From JAULZV01 sp964401885 (GTDB lineage Bacteria > Patescibacteriota > Minisyncoccia > Phycocordibacterales > JAACPR01), in assembly GCA_964401885.1 (NCBI GenBank), contig CAYOAC010000001.1, positions 1 through 63,151 on the forward strand: a stretch of DNA of 63,151 nt, in the 5' to 3' direction. A program made the position numbers and the translations under genes. This document shows positions 32,763 through 41,071 of this stretch, one piece after another. The notes under the pieces are model-generated. The model was not told the origin of the DNA. It saw only the letters and a program-made list of their open reading frames with translations, and did not search any database. Position 1 is the first letter of the stretch. Each line of letters opens with the position of its first letter.

Positions 32763-32797
32763 TTGAATCGGCGAACAACAAGTAGCCGAAAAACAAC
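32763..32797 (+). promoter_or_regulatory. 5'-leader hairpin motif, copy 1
   Basis: TTGAATCGGCGAAC...AAGTAGCCGAAAAAC, with TCGGC (32768-32772) pairing to GCCGA (32785-32789). A near-identical leader is found at 49278-49312. A promoter, TTGACG-N17-TATTTT, lies just upstream, so the hairpin forms the very 5' end of the mRNA. Confidence 0.65.
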
Positions 32798-32812
32798 AGA
32801 AAATATTTGAAA

Positions 32813-33064
32813 ATGAGAGAAATCAAATTCGATGTATCTGACAATCTTCTAGGTTTTGTCTGTCGTGAACTTTTGGAAATTGGTACCAACCCATGTATTT
32901 CAATTGTTCGCACAGAGGACAGGATCGGTAAAGGAAAAATGATGCGTCTTGGATTCGAGGTGCCTTCTAGAGAAACATTTGTATCAGTTACAAGATGGCT
33001 TAGGACCCTTGGGGATGCAGAACTCGTATTCGATGTCGAAACGAAGGAAATACCTGTCACATAA
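32813..33064 (+). CDS. Hypothetical protein, 83 aa
   Basis: Start ATG 32813; an upstream TTG at 32807 adds two codons only. Alpha/beta, no membrane segment; contains VCRELLEIGTNPCISIVRTE and RETFVSVTRWLRTLGDAELV. No recognised family. It is the gene immediately upstream of the vault-protein homologue but is separated from it by a terminator and a separate promoter. Its leader carries the repeated UCGGY/GCCGA hairpin. Confidence 0.65.
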   Translation: MREIKFDVSDNLLGFVCRELLEIGTNPCISIVRTEDRIGKGKMMRLGFEVPSRETFVSVTRWLRTLGDAELVFDVETKEIPVT

Positions 33065-33104
33065 AAGCAACCGTGCTATATTTGGCTTGGAAAATTAGTT
33101 TAAC

Positions 33105-33134
33105 AACCGCTTGACCCTTTAGGGAGGCGGTTTT
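33105..33134 (+). terminator. Intrinsic terminator
   Basis: AACCGC/GCGGTT outer and CCC/GGG inner stem, followed by TTTT. Confidence 0.75.
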
Positions 33135-33169
33135 CTATTTTCAAAATCTCTTTCAAAACTTTTAATTCA

Positions 33170-33209
33170 GAGACTATCTGATTCAACAAAATAATATCCA
33201 ATTCCACTT
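33170..33209. repeat. Dispersed intergenic repeat, copy R5
   Basis: AGACTATCTGATTCAACAAA then ATAATATCCAATTCCACTTC; the most diverged copy. Nothing else recognisable occurs between 33210 and the promoter at 33380. Confidence 0.55.
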
Positions 33210-33379
33210 CTTTAGAAAAGTGTTTTAATTTTAATCACTCTTGGTTTATTCTGAGCCTGTAGAAGGGCAAGTCATCTAGGATTTATGTGGGAAAATTGGG
33301 TCAGTCATGATTTTTTCAACCAGTATAACTGCAGGTGTGCGTTTTTTAGTTTAGATTCAGATTAGAATTGAAGGAAACA

Positions 33380-33407
33380 TTGACTTTTTTAAATAAAATG
33401 ATATTGT
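33380..33407 (+). promoter_or_regulatory. Promoter of the vault-protein homologue
   Basis: TTGACT (33380-33385), 16-nt spacer, TATTGT (33402-33407). Leader of about 75 nt with hairpin TTGACT-CAGATA-AGTCAA, then an A-rich stretch. An upstream TTG at 33467 is an unlikely start. Confidence 0.65.
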
Positions 33408-33490
33408 CCGTGAAGGCTTGTTATGTTTGACTCAGATAAGTCAAAATAGCGAGGAAAACAAGAACATTGAAACAACTAGTTAGCAATACT

Positions 33491-36142
33491 ATGCCACAAG
33501 ATGAATTCCCACCAAGAGGTGGAAGACCACAGGATCGAGATTTAACCCTCGCTCCAAATGAATATGCATTTGTAATGGACACTACCAAAGGTGTTGTCCA
33601 AACATGTGTTGGCCCGCTCGTACATACCATTTCCGGTAATGACCAACCTGTGCGTTGGAACCCGGGAACTAGTAAGTTCGATCGTTGCGCTCAAGACGCC
33701 GCAATTTGTCTTTTTGTCTACGTACAAGAAGGTGATTACGTTCGTCTTACTAATCCTGCCAAGAGTGACACCCAGTTTCATCCTCCGGTCGGTGGTAAGC
33801 AAAATGCGGTAGACCTAAAACATGGTCGTACTGTTAATCTGCGTGGTCCACTTTCTTTTGCCCTTTGGCCCGGCCAATCGGCACAAGTTATCGAGGGTCA
33901 CCGTTTGAGGTCCAACGAATTCTTGCTTCTTACCGTTACAAACGAAAATGAGGCGAGGAACAATTGGACTAGTGCGGTAATGGAACCGCAACAATCAGTC
34001 GGTTCAGTCGGTTCGAGAGCCGAAGGTGATGAAGGTGAAACAGCCGCTACAATCGAAAAGGCCAATATTGTTACTCCCAAGAGTACCAACATTGATCCTT
34101 CTAAGCTGACTGTTGGTCAGCGTCTTATTATTTGCGGTACGGAATGCAGTTTCTATATGCCGCCAACGGGTATTGAAGTTATTCCGGTTGAAAACGGACG
34201 ATATGTCCGTGAAGCAGTGACCCTCGAACGTTTGGACTATTGCATTCTTCTTGATGAAAACGGTATTCGCCGTCTTGTCACTGGACCGAATGTTGTGTTT
34301 CCTGAGCCGACCGAGACGTTTATCACTGATGCTCAAGGATCGAATATTTTCACAGCTCTTGAGCTCAATGAGCTTCAGGGTGTGTATGTGAAGGTTACCG
34401 CCAATTATACGGATGAAAAAGGTGTTAAGCATAGAGCTGGTGATGAGTTATTTATCACTGGTGCCCAATGTCCAGTTTATGTTCCTCGTGAGGAACATCG
34501 TATTATCCTGTATGGTGACTCCAGTAAGGTGAAGCACAATTCTGTCGCAATTACTGCTGGTGAAGCTCGCTATGTGATGGATCGTATGACTGGTGATGTG
34601 GAAACTGTTAAGGGACCAAAAATGTTCCTTGCAGATCCGCGCAAACAATTGCATATCCGTCGGCCGTTGCCAGAAAGATTGGTTAAGTTGCTTTATCCTA
34701 GAAATAGTGAAGCAATTGAAATCAATGAATGGCTTCGCAAAGAAGCTGCTAAATCTGGATCTGGCGATATAGTCCTTGATGAAAGTGCGCAATTGTATCG
34801 CGCTTCAACTACAGGTGATCGCAGTTTGTCCCGTCGTCGTGCACCTGGAGCAGGTCAAATTATTGCTGAATCGTTTGATCGTGGTGGCCAATATACACCA
34901 CCACGCACTATTACCCTCGAAACGAAATACGAAGGTGCAGTGCAATTTAGCGTGTGGCCTGGTTATGCGGTGCTTATCGTCGACAAGACTGGTAAGAGCC
35001 GTGTTGTTCAGGGTCCAAGTCCAGTGATTTTGGATTACGGCGAAGTCCCACAAGTCTTCTCATTGTCTACCGGTACTCCGAAGACGGATGAAAAGATTGT
35101 CGAGGATGTCTTCCTCAAGACGCATGGAAATTGCGTTTCGGATGAAGTTATCGTCGAGACTGAAGATTTGGTCAATATCCGTATTCGTTTGTCCTATCGC
35201 GTTAACTTCGAAGGTGATGATCCCAAGAAGTGGTTCGAACTCGACAACTACGTTCAATTTATGTGTAAGCACCTGCGCTCAATACTCAGGAATGCTGCAC
35301 ATGGATACGGTGTTGAGGCGTTCTATAGCGATGCGGCTAACATCGTTCGCGATACAGTTCTTGGAGGCACAACTCCCAAGAAGAGCGAAGGTGAAGGTCT
35401 CAAAGCCGAACGTACTGGTCGCGCATTTGCCGAAAATGGAATGCGTGTCTACGACGTTGAAGTCCTTGAGGTTGATATTGATGATAATGAAATCGCGAAC
35501 CAAATGCTCGCATTTCGGCATTCGACTGTTCAAGGTGCGCTCCGGATTCGCGCTGCAAGGCAAAAACTGGAAGAAACCAGAGCTATTGAGGATACCAAGC
35601 GCGAAAGTTTGGCTGAAACGATGAAGACTGAAGCTGCTCAAGCTGAAGCAGAAATGCAAAAGCTGGAAGCTCAAGTCCAGATTGCAAATGCCAGGCAAGT
35701 TTCTGAATTTGGTCTTCAAAGAGAAAGGCAGGAACAAGAACTGTCGATGTCAGGACGCAAGTTGCAGGCTGATAAGGCTAATCAGGCTGAGTTGGACGTT
35801 ATTGAAGCGGCTAAGCGTGATCGTGAGCGGGCATCTGGTGAACTCAAGCATGAAATGGCTAAAAAGGCGGAAGAACTTCGTCTTACTGGTCTTAATGCTG
35901 AAGCTGATGCCTTGGTCAAGAAGACTCAGGCGGTCTCGCCGGACTTGATTGCAGCACTTCAGGGTGTTGCTGCGAGTGGTCTTGCTGATAGTATGGCGAA
36001 GAACTTCAGTGTTCTTGCTATCCTTCAAGACAAGGGTGTTGCTGATGTAGCCAAGAGTGTGTTTGCAAACACGCCTCTTGCTGATTCTATCAATCAAGTG
36101 CTTCGACATCTCTCTACCCCTAAAGGTGGTGATGTAAGCTGA
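33491..36142 (+). CDS. Major vault protein (MVP) homologue
   Basis: 883 aa, the same size as eukaryotic MVP and collinear with it. Residues 20-470 are MVP-type beta repeats: NEYAFVMDTTKGVVQTCVGP at the start, the AGDELFITG/VYVPREEH unit, and EARYVMDRMTGDVETVKGP just before the shoulder. Residues 473-625 are the SPFH-like shoulder: FSVWPGYAVLIVDKTG, FSLSTGTPK, DEVIVETEDLVNIRIRLSYR, ANIVRDTVLG. Residues 665-810 form a long Ala/Glu/Lys-rich cap helix, ending in the cap-ring segment SPDLIAALQGVAASGLADSM. It should assemble into vault-like hollow shells from half-vault caps. The codon use is richer in C-ending codons than the AT-rich neighbours, suggesting strong expression or transfer. Monocistronic. 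Confidence 0.93.
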   Translation: MPQDEFPPRGGRPQDRDLTLAPNEYAFVMDTTKGVVQTCVGPLVHTISGNDQPVRWNPGTSKFDRCAQDAAICLFVYVQEGDYVRLTNPAKSDTQFHPPVGGKQNAVDLKHGRTVNLRGPLSFALWPGQSAQVIEGHRLRSNEFLLLTVTNENEARNNWTSAVMEPQQSVGSVGSRAEGDEGETAATIEKANIVTPKSTNIDPSKLTVGQRLIICGTECSFYMPPTGIEVIPVENGRYVREAVTLERLDYCILLDENGIRRLVTGPNVVFPEPTETFITDAQGSNIFTALELNELQGVYVKVTANYTDEKGVKHRAGDELFITGAQCPVYVPREEHRIILYGDSSKVKHNSVAITAGEARYVMDRMTGDVETVKGPKMFLADPRKQLHIRRPLPERLVKLLYPRNSEAIEINEWLRKEAAKSGSGDIVLDESAQLYRASTTGDRSLSRRRAPGAGQIIAESFDRGGQYTPPRTITLETKYEGAVQFSVWPGYAVLIVDKTGKSRVVQGPSPVILDYGEVPQVFSLSTGTPKTDEKIVEDVFLKTHGNCVSDEVIVETEDLVNIRIRLSYRVNFEGDDPKKWFELDNYVQFMCKHLRSILRNAAHGYGVEAFYSDAANIVRDTVLGGTTPKKSEGEGLKAERTGRAFAENGMRVYDVEVLEVDIDDNEIANQMLAFRHSTVQGALRIRAARQKLEETRAIEDTKRESLAETMKTEAAQAEAEMQKLEAQVQIANARQVSEFGLQRERQEQELSMSGRKLQADKANQAELDVIEAAKRDRERASGELKHEMAKKAEELRLTGLNAEADALVKKTQAVSPDLIAALQGVAASGLADSMAKNFSVLAILQDKGVADVAKSVFANTPLADSINQVLRHLSTPKGGDVS

Positions 36143-36159
36143 TATTGATTGTTACTAGT

Positions 36160-36189
36160 CGTGGTGCGCAAGCGCACCACGGCTTTTTA
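36160..36189 (+). terminator. Intrinsic terminator of the MVP gene
   Basis: GTGGTGCGC/GCGCACCAC 9-bp stem followed by GGCTTTTTAA. Confidence 0.88.
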
Positions 36190-36252
36190 ATTTAATATTA
36201 TAAACCCCCAGAAGATCAAGTAGAATAATTCTAAACCCCACACAAGAAGTCA

Positions 36253-36320
36253 GTCCACTACTGTTTTTATCTTTATTTTTTAATGTTTAATTTTCATACT
36301 TTAGTATAGGTTTGAACCAT
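36253..36320. repeat. 68-bp block shared with 27948-28015
   Basis: Gap-free match, about nine substitutions, to the block upstream of the RRE-ThiF operon. It includes GTCCACTACTG and the palindrome-containing CATACTTTAGTAT. It lies upstream of the DUF3592-like gene. Confidence 0.75.
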
Positions 36321-36358
36321 TATGAATATATGAACGTTGCGAACGTGTTGCAAAGTGA

Positions 36359-36364
36359 TATTAT
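36359..36364 (+). promoter_or_regulatory. -10 box for a leaderless mRNA
   Basis: TATTAT, 6 nt, then ATG 36371. Confidence 0.6.
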
Positions 36365-36370
36365 TTTTGT

Positions 36371-37108
36371 ATGAATAAAAAAATAAATATTACTTTCGCA
36401 ATTTTCGGATTGTTATTTGGGGTAATTGCATTTTTTCTGTGGAGTGGACAAATAGAACTTGTAAAAACTGGGGTACACTCTTCTGGAGCGATTGTTGGTA
36501 TATCAAATCATAAATCCGATAAAGGGACTATGATGTATGCACCTATTGTTGAATATGAATTTAATAATACAAAAAATACATTTGTTTCTAAATTATCGAC
36601 TAGTAATCCAGGATATAAAATTGGAGAAAGTGTAAAAATATTGATTCCAAAAAATGGAAATCAACCACAAATAAATTCTTTTATAAGTTTATGGTTTGCT
36701 GCTATCGTAACATCTTTTCTAAGTTTAACTTTTTTGATTGCGGGTATTTTATTTTTTATTAGAGATATAAAAGTAAATAAAAACAATGAAATATTAAAAA
36801 GTAGAGGAGTATTAATAAAGGCAACCAACCCTATTGTTATAAATGGTTTTGAAGATAAAATTCAATTTCAGACAACTGGTTTATTATCCTTAGTGTCTAA
36901 TTTCAGAAAAAGAACAAATTTACTAAATAAAATTAAAACTCAGTGGTTAAATCCTGAAGATGGTAAAGTTTATATATTTTATAGTGAATATTTAAATTAT
37001 GATCCAACTCCATATTTAGGTGAAACTGTGGACATTAAAATATTGCCCGAAAACCCCAGTGTGTACAAGTTTGAAAATATTCCACAATCAGCAAAAATTA
37101 CTAATTAA
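36371..37108 (+). CDS. DUF3592-like membrane protein
   Basis: 245 aa. N-terminal transmembrane helix (about 7-26), an extracytoplasmic beta domain (SSGAIVGISNHKSDKG, MMYAPIVEYEFNNT, YKIGESVKILIPKNGNQPQI) characteristic of DUF3592, a second helix (about 105-135), then another similar strand-rich part. Function unknown. Leaderless start predicted. Confidence 0.78.
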   Translation: MNKKINITFAIFGLLFGVIAFFLWSGQIELVKTGVHSSGAIVGISNHKSDKGTMMYAPIVEYEFNNTKNTFVSKLSTSNPGYKIGESVKILIPKNGNQPQINSFISLWFAAIVTSFLSLTFLIAGILFFIRDIKVNKNNEILKSRGVLIKATNPIVINGFEDKIQFQTTGLLSLVSNFRKRTNLLNKIKTQWLNPEDGKVYIFYSEYLNYDPTPYLGETVDIKILPENPSVYKFENIPQSAKITN

Positions 37109-37130
37109 AGTATTTGTAGTATTGTCAATT

Positions 37131-37178
37131 ATTTCACAACCCATTTCAACAAAACCACATTCAAGTCCTACTATTGAC
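37131..37178. repeat. Dispersed intergenic repeat, copy R7
   Basis: ATTTCACAACCCATTTCAAC then AAAACCACATTCAAGTCC and TACTATTGAC. As with R1, the terminal TTGAC provides the -35 box of a stand-alone RNA unit. Confidence 0.65.
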
Positions 37179-37202
37179 ATAAATAATTTAATATGTTAAT
37201 AT

Positions 37203-37541
37203 ACTTAGGAATGAAATTTCGAATACATTGACCGTCCGAGTTAGCTCGTGCAACGGTCAAACATTATGATGGGGAAGGCTCACGCTGACAACCCACAAAA
37301 ACACCCCTTCCTATATTGCAGCACTTAAATGTGCACTTTAATATATGTAGTCTTAGGTTCCGACAGACGATTCTAAACTCACAATGAGAACACCTTGGCA
37401 TAATGCCATAAAATCCAGATATCGTACTTAGTGAATCAATAGACCCTGACGATCAAAAGATACTTGAGCTGACGAGCGAGAGATACTTAAGACGCAGGAG
37501 AACGCAGAAATTAAAAAGCACTTGTAGGAGGGGTCTTTTTT
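37203..37541 (+). ncRNA. Candidate structured RNA of about 330 nt, unidentified
   Basis: Promoter TTGACA (37174-37179), 17-nt spacer, TAATAT (37197-37202). The 5' end opens with a leaderless mini-ORF at 37211 (MKFRIH). Hairpins: GACCGT...ACGGTC enclosing CGAG/CTCG (about 37230-37259), GGAAGG/CCTTCC, GCAC/GTGC and GGCATAATGCC. AGACCC (37441-37446) pairs with GGGTCT (37531-37536), followed by seven T. GC content exceeds the flanks. No database family recognised; a 20-codon ORF at 37266 is possible. Confidence 0.55.
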
Positions 37542-37574
37542 TATTTTAAAATTTCTTTTGATATACTAATATGT

Positions 37575-38177
37575 ATGAGTGATTTAGATAAAATGATAAC
37601 TCCAAAGATTGAAACCGCATTAAATGAAATAGTTGAGATTGGAAAAAGATTTGAGATTGATGAAGATAGATTATATTACAGTTTAGAATTAGAAAATGAT
37701 AATACGGGTTCTGCTGTAGAAGCACATGCTATAAAAGAAGGTTTTAAAAGACAAAATGATAGACATGTAACTCTTATAGGTGGAGAAACCAAAAGAATAT
37801 TAAAAAGAGCTTTAGAAAAATTAACTGATGATGAGAAAGGACGAGTATTAAAAGAAATTAAAAACATTTTAGAAAGTTTAAGTTGGAAATTTGAACCAAA
37901 GGAAATTTATAAGATTCAAAAGCAAGATTATTTTAATAAACCTGATATTTTAGAAAATAGAGAGTCTTATATAAATATGATAGATATGCCTGATATGGAA
38001 ATTTTTTACAAAAAAATTGGTATTTTATTAAAAATTAAATTACCACTACAAGTAGCACATATTACTCTTTTTACAAAAGGGGAACCAGAAACCACAAAAT
38101 ATTACGGCATTCCAGTATCTTCAATCGAGGATTTTAAAGCGATGAATCCTGAGAGATTTATAACTGATGCAGAATAA
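37575..38177 (+). CDS. 2H phosphoesterase superfamily protein (LigT/CPDase-like)
   Basis: 200 aa. Two H-x-T motifs, DRHVTLIGG (about residue 58) and VAHITLFTKG (about 160), are the catalytic pair of 2H phosphoesterases, which open 2',3'-cyclic phosphates or related bonds in RNA ends or ADP-ribose cyclic phosphate. The rest is helical and does not match a named subfamily I know. TATACT lies 7 nt before the ATG (leaderless). The next gene follows after 2 nt, so the two form an operon. Confidence 0.78.
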   Translation: MSDLDKMITPKIETALNEIVEIGKRFEIDEDRLYYSLELENDNTGSAVEAHAIKEGFKRQNDRHVTLIGGETKRILKRALEKLTDDEKGRVLKEIKNILESLSWKFEPKEIYKIQKQDYFNKPDILENRESYINMIDMPDMEIFYKKIGILLKIKLPLQVAHITLFTKGEPETTKYYGIPVSSIEDFKAMNPERFITDAE

Positions 38178-38179
38178 AT

Positions 38180-39259
38180 ATGAAAAAAAATCAAGAGCGG
38201 CATGGTTTTTATCCTGGCACATTTGACCCAATACATTTGGGACATTTAGAAATAGCAAAGAATGCATCAGAGTTTGTCGATAAAGTATGGATTTTGCCAA
38301 ACCCAGTGAATTCAAAATCTAAACCAAACACAATGCCTTTGGACATTCGGCGTGATCTTGTAAATATTGCTATTGAAGATCATCCAAAATTATTTGTACC
38401 CAGTGATCAAGCTTGGGATGAATATGTTAAGGCATATCAAGAACATGGAGTTGATGAAGCCATCGATGCCTTATCAAAACATCTTGATGTTGAAGCTGTT
38501 CACATCGTAGGTCAAGATGTATTTGAAAAAAGACCTCATACCAAAAGAAAAGTTATGCTTATTCCTCGTGGAAATAATGTTTTAACAAATGTAGAAGGTG
38601 TGCATAGTGTCCTTCCTTCTGTTGGAAAAATATCTTCTTCAGATATACGTGAAAAATTAGCACGAGATTATAAAGTTGAGGGACTTCCTGTACCTGTTCT
38701 TGTTGAAATAAAGAAGAGAGGATTGTATGAAGGTACTAAAGAAAATACAGAAACTGAATTTGTAAGAAAATGGATAGAAGAAAAGATAGAATCATGGAAA
38801 AAAATGTTTGATCCAAATGAAATTGAAGTTGAATTAGGGGGAAGTCTTGTATCAGGACTTTTTGTTTTGGAAGGTGCAAAGAACTATGATGCTGATATAA
38901 AATTTATAGTTAAAAATCCAGAAGATTCAGAAATTCTTCGTAAAATACAATCTGTAACTGGATTGGAATACAGAAAGACTATACATATAAAGGAATTACC
39001 ACCTGAGAAAAATTTAGCAGTAATGGTGGAAAAAACAATTGTCATACCTGAAGTATCATTACCGATAGATATTGAAGGGTGCGTACGACAAGGACCATAT
39101 ATAAATTCTCATAAACTGTATAGAAAGTTTTTTAGTTCAGATGAATTGGAATTAATAAAAAAAAGAAAAGGAGAATTACGTAAAGACAAGGAGGCATATA
39201 AAAAATATAAATATGAAGTACGTGATGAATTAATGAGAAGAGTGCAACTTCAAAGATAA
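38180..39259 (+). CDS. Fusion of HIGH-type nucleotidyltransferase (NadD/CoaD-like) and Pol-beta-type nucleotidyltransferase-like domain
   Basis: 359 aa. Residues 8-190 are a cytidylyltransferase-fold domain: FYPGTFDPIHLGHLEIA (the HxGH motif) and GKISSSDIREKL (the S-S-T/S-x-I-R motif), closest in look to nicotinate-nucleotide adenylyltransferase. Residues 210-359 contain VELGGSLVSGL then YDADIKFIV, the G-S...D-x-D arrangement of Pol-beta-like nucleotidyltransferases. The two-domain fusion is unusual. Together with the 2H phosphoesterase it suggests nucleotide or RNA-end chemistry, possibly NAD-related (inference). Confidence 0.75.
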   Translation: MKKNQERHGFYPGTFDPIHLGHLEIAKNASEFVDKVWILPNPVNSKSKPNTMPLDIRRDLVNIAIEDHPKLFVPSDQAWDEYVKAYQEHGVDEAIDALSKHLDVEAVHIVGQDVFEKRPHTKRKVMLIPRGNNVLTNVEGVHSVLPSVGKISSSDIREKLARDYKVEGLPVPVLVEIKKRGLYEGTKENTETEFVRKWIEEKIESWKKMFDPNEIEVELGGSLVSGLFVLEGAKNYDADIKFIVKNPEDSEILRKIQSVTGLEYRKTIHIKELPPEKNLAVMVEKTIVIPEVSLPIDIEGCVRQGPYINSHKLYRKFFSSDELELIKKRKGELRKDKEAYKKYKYEVRDELMRRVQLQR

Positions 39260-39261
39260 TT

Positions 39262-39860
39262 TTATTGTCTTTCTGCTTTTAAAATTATTTTAGAATTAGG
39301 CAAGAAAGTTATTTTATATTGACCAGGAATATTATCATTAAAAACTTCTGTATTTGGGTCATTATATCCAAATTCATAACTTTCATCTTCATCTTTTATT
39401 TTTGCATAGTGATAACTACCGTCACCCAAAATACCACCGGGATATGTTCTTAACTTGCTATAAATATTTTCAACAGTTACTATTTTTTCTTCTTGTAGTA
39501 AACCAAAATTATCCATTATAAAAGGTTTTGTGGATATCATAATAATAATTATGATAAGAGCAAAGATAAAAATCCAAATCAGACTCGTAAAACTTTTTAG
39601 ATTTTTTTTATCATCGATAACTATAAAGATAAGAAATAATGGATAACTAATAAAACTAAATATAAGCAATGTCATGGTGGAATGAAAAAACAAAAAACTT
39701 ATATTCATATAAGAAAATAATAGACCCATAAAACCTAGAAGTATTGGAATTAATATTGTATATGCTTTTAATACATCAAGTAATTCTTTAAAACCTAAAC
39801 CTTTAGGAGAGTTCCAAAATTTAAAACCGATTAAGATAAGAGGTTTTCGTAGTAAATTTA
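39262..39860 (-). CDS. Membrane protein, 5' end lost in an assembly gap
   Basis: The open frame runs from the stop at 39262 back to the N gap at 39861, further than the first ATG at 39729, and upstream codons read naturally (LIGFKFWNSPKGLGFKELL). At least three transmembrane segments precede a C-terminal beta domain (SYHYAKIKDEDESYEFGYND) of about 65 residues. No family recognised. Convergent with the nucleotidyltransferase fusion, 2 nt apart. Confidence 0.7.
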
Positions 39861-39870
39861 NNNNNNNNNN
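39861..39870. other. Assembly gap (10 N)
   Basis: Ten N of unknown true length. Between the gap and 40050 the sequence is AT-rich with no gene seen. Confidence 0.99.
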
Positions 39871-40086
39871 TTATTATTGTCTCCATATTATTTAAAGAAG
39901 TTATTCATTTTTATATTGATATTCTTATTTTTAGTATAAACAAAATAAAATTCTTTACAACGGATTATAATATTAATCTATTTATATTCATCTATTTGTG
40001 TGGTGGGGGATTTTTTATTTTAAAATATTCATATTTAAATCCATCATTATTGACTTTTCATATAAATATGCTATAATTATAAAAGA

Positions 40087-40554
40087 ATGAAAAACGTGTT
40101 CCTTGCACTTGTTGGGGTGGCACTTGCTGTCACCATCGCCCTTTCTATCAAACCAAAACAAGATTACCACTACGTCCTGCTTCAGCATAACGGGACAGTT
40201 GTGTCAGGTGATAGGCCTCTGAAGTTCGAAGATCTCGAATGGAAGGATATCAGTAAAGGTGATATCTGGCTCCCATTCTTGGATGGGTATCCTGTACTCT
40301 GTATGATTGGAGATGAGAAGGGTGCGATGTACTCGTACCATCCTTTTTCGGCCTCTAATCAAAAAGACTTCAAGCACAATGCTGCAACAATTCCTATCGG
40401 GGAGTTGGTTGATGTCTTGAGACACGAATACAAGATAGATCCTAAGCTTGTCCAAGGTTATCAATCTGTCGTCAAAATCAAAAGAGACCTTGGTGGTGTT
40501 GGATCAGTCGAGAGAGGACTCATCGAAGGATCTCTCAGGCTCAACGGCATGTAA
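40087..40554 (+). CDS. Secreted or anchored hypothetical protein, 155 aa
   Basis: Signal peptide/anchor MKNVFLALVGVALAVTIAL, then a soluble domain (VVSGDRPLKFEDLEWKDIS; GYPVLCMIGDEKGAMYSY). No family recognised. Promoter TTGACT (40050-40055), 16-nt spacer, TATAAT (40072-40077), giving a 3-nt leader. First of a series of small single-gene units that each end in a terminator. Confidence 0.65.
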   Translation: MKNVFLALVGVALAVTIALSIKPKQDYHYVLLQHNGTVVSGDRPLKFEDLEWKDISKGDIWLPFLDGYPVLCMIGDEKGAMYSYHPFSASNQKDFKHNAATIPIGELVDVLRHEYKIDPKLVQGYQSVVKIKRDLGGVGSVERGLIEGSLRLNGM

Positions 40555-40590
40555 TCATGCACGCTCGGAAGATTAGCGTTCAACTCTCAG

Positions 40591-40621
40591 CCTCAAGTCA
40601 TTCGGACTTGAGGTTTTTTTA
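40591..40621 (+). terminator. Intrinsic terminator
   Basis: CCTCAAGTC/GACTTGAGG stem, loop ATTCG, run of seven T. Confidence 0.9.
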
Positions 40622-40732
40622 TTTAAACTTTTTTTAATTTAATTGTAGTTTGACATTAAAGTAATCTGTGGCATTATTGTTTATGAATTCTTTTAATTTA
40701 CCTAAACCAAAACAAGAAAAGAAATCGAGAAA

Positions 40733-41035
40733 ATGTACTTAGAACTCCATGATAATGAGGAAGGCAACACTTTATGTGCCTCCATTCCTAACATTGATTT
40801 CGACTATCAGGCCGAACAATATGTTCAAGAAACTTACAATGATAGGCGGGCTGTCCGTGTAATCAAGTGGTTGCTTAAGGATGAACAAGGTGTTCGTTGT
40901 CAGTGGGAACGACCTATCGGCAGTAGTGAATTGCCTGAGATTACCGGTCGTTCCAAACGTTTCACCGGGGAGTGGCAGAGAGGGTCTCATGAGGTTGAAA
41001 TCCTCGAAACTGATTCATCTGTCGAAGAAGAGTAG
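40733..41035 (+). CDS. Hypothetical acidic protein, 100 aa
   Basis: Soluble; contains YVQETYNDRRAVRVIKWLL and an acidic tail (ETDSSVEEE). No family recognised. A TTGACA promoter near 40650 and an A-rich leader without Shine-Dalgarno precede ATG 40733; a terminator follows. Confidence 0.6.
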   Translation: MYLELHDNEEGNTLCASIPNIDFDYQAEQYVQETYNDRRAVRVIKWLLKDEQGVRCQWERPIGSSELPEITGRSKRFTGEWQRGSHEVEILETDSSVEEE

Positions 41036-41071
41036 AATAATTTTTCTACTTGATCTGTTTTTCTGACAAAT

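Noticed and set aside
34004..35737. Several long antisense ORFs within the MVP gene
   Set aside because: They overlap a clearly coding, family-matching gene; their openness follows from its codon usage.
33491..36142. Generic flotillin/band-7 (SPFH) annotation for the MVP homologue
   Set aside because: Only the central 150 residues are SPFH-like; the long beta-repeat N-terminus, cap helix and total length match MVP specifically.
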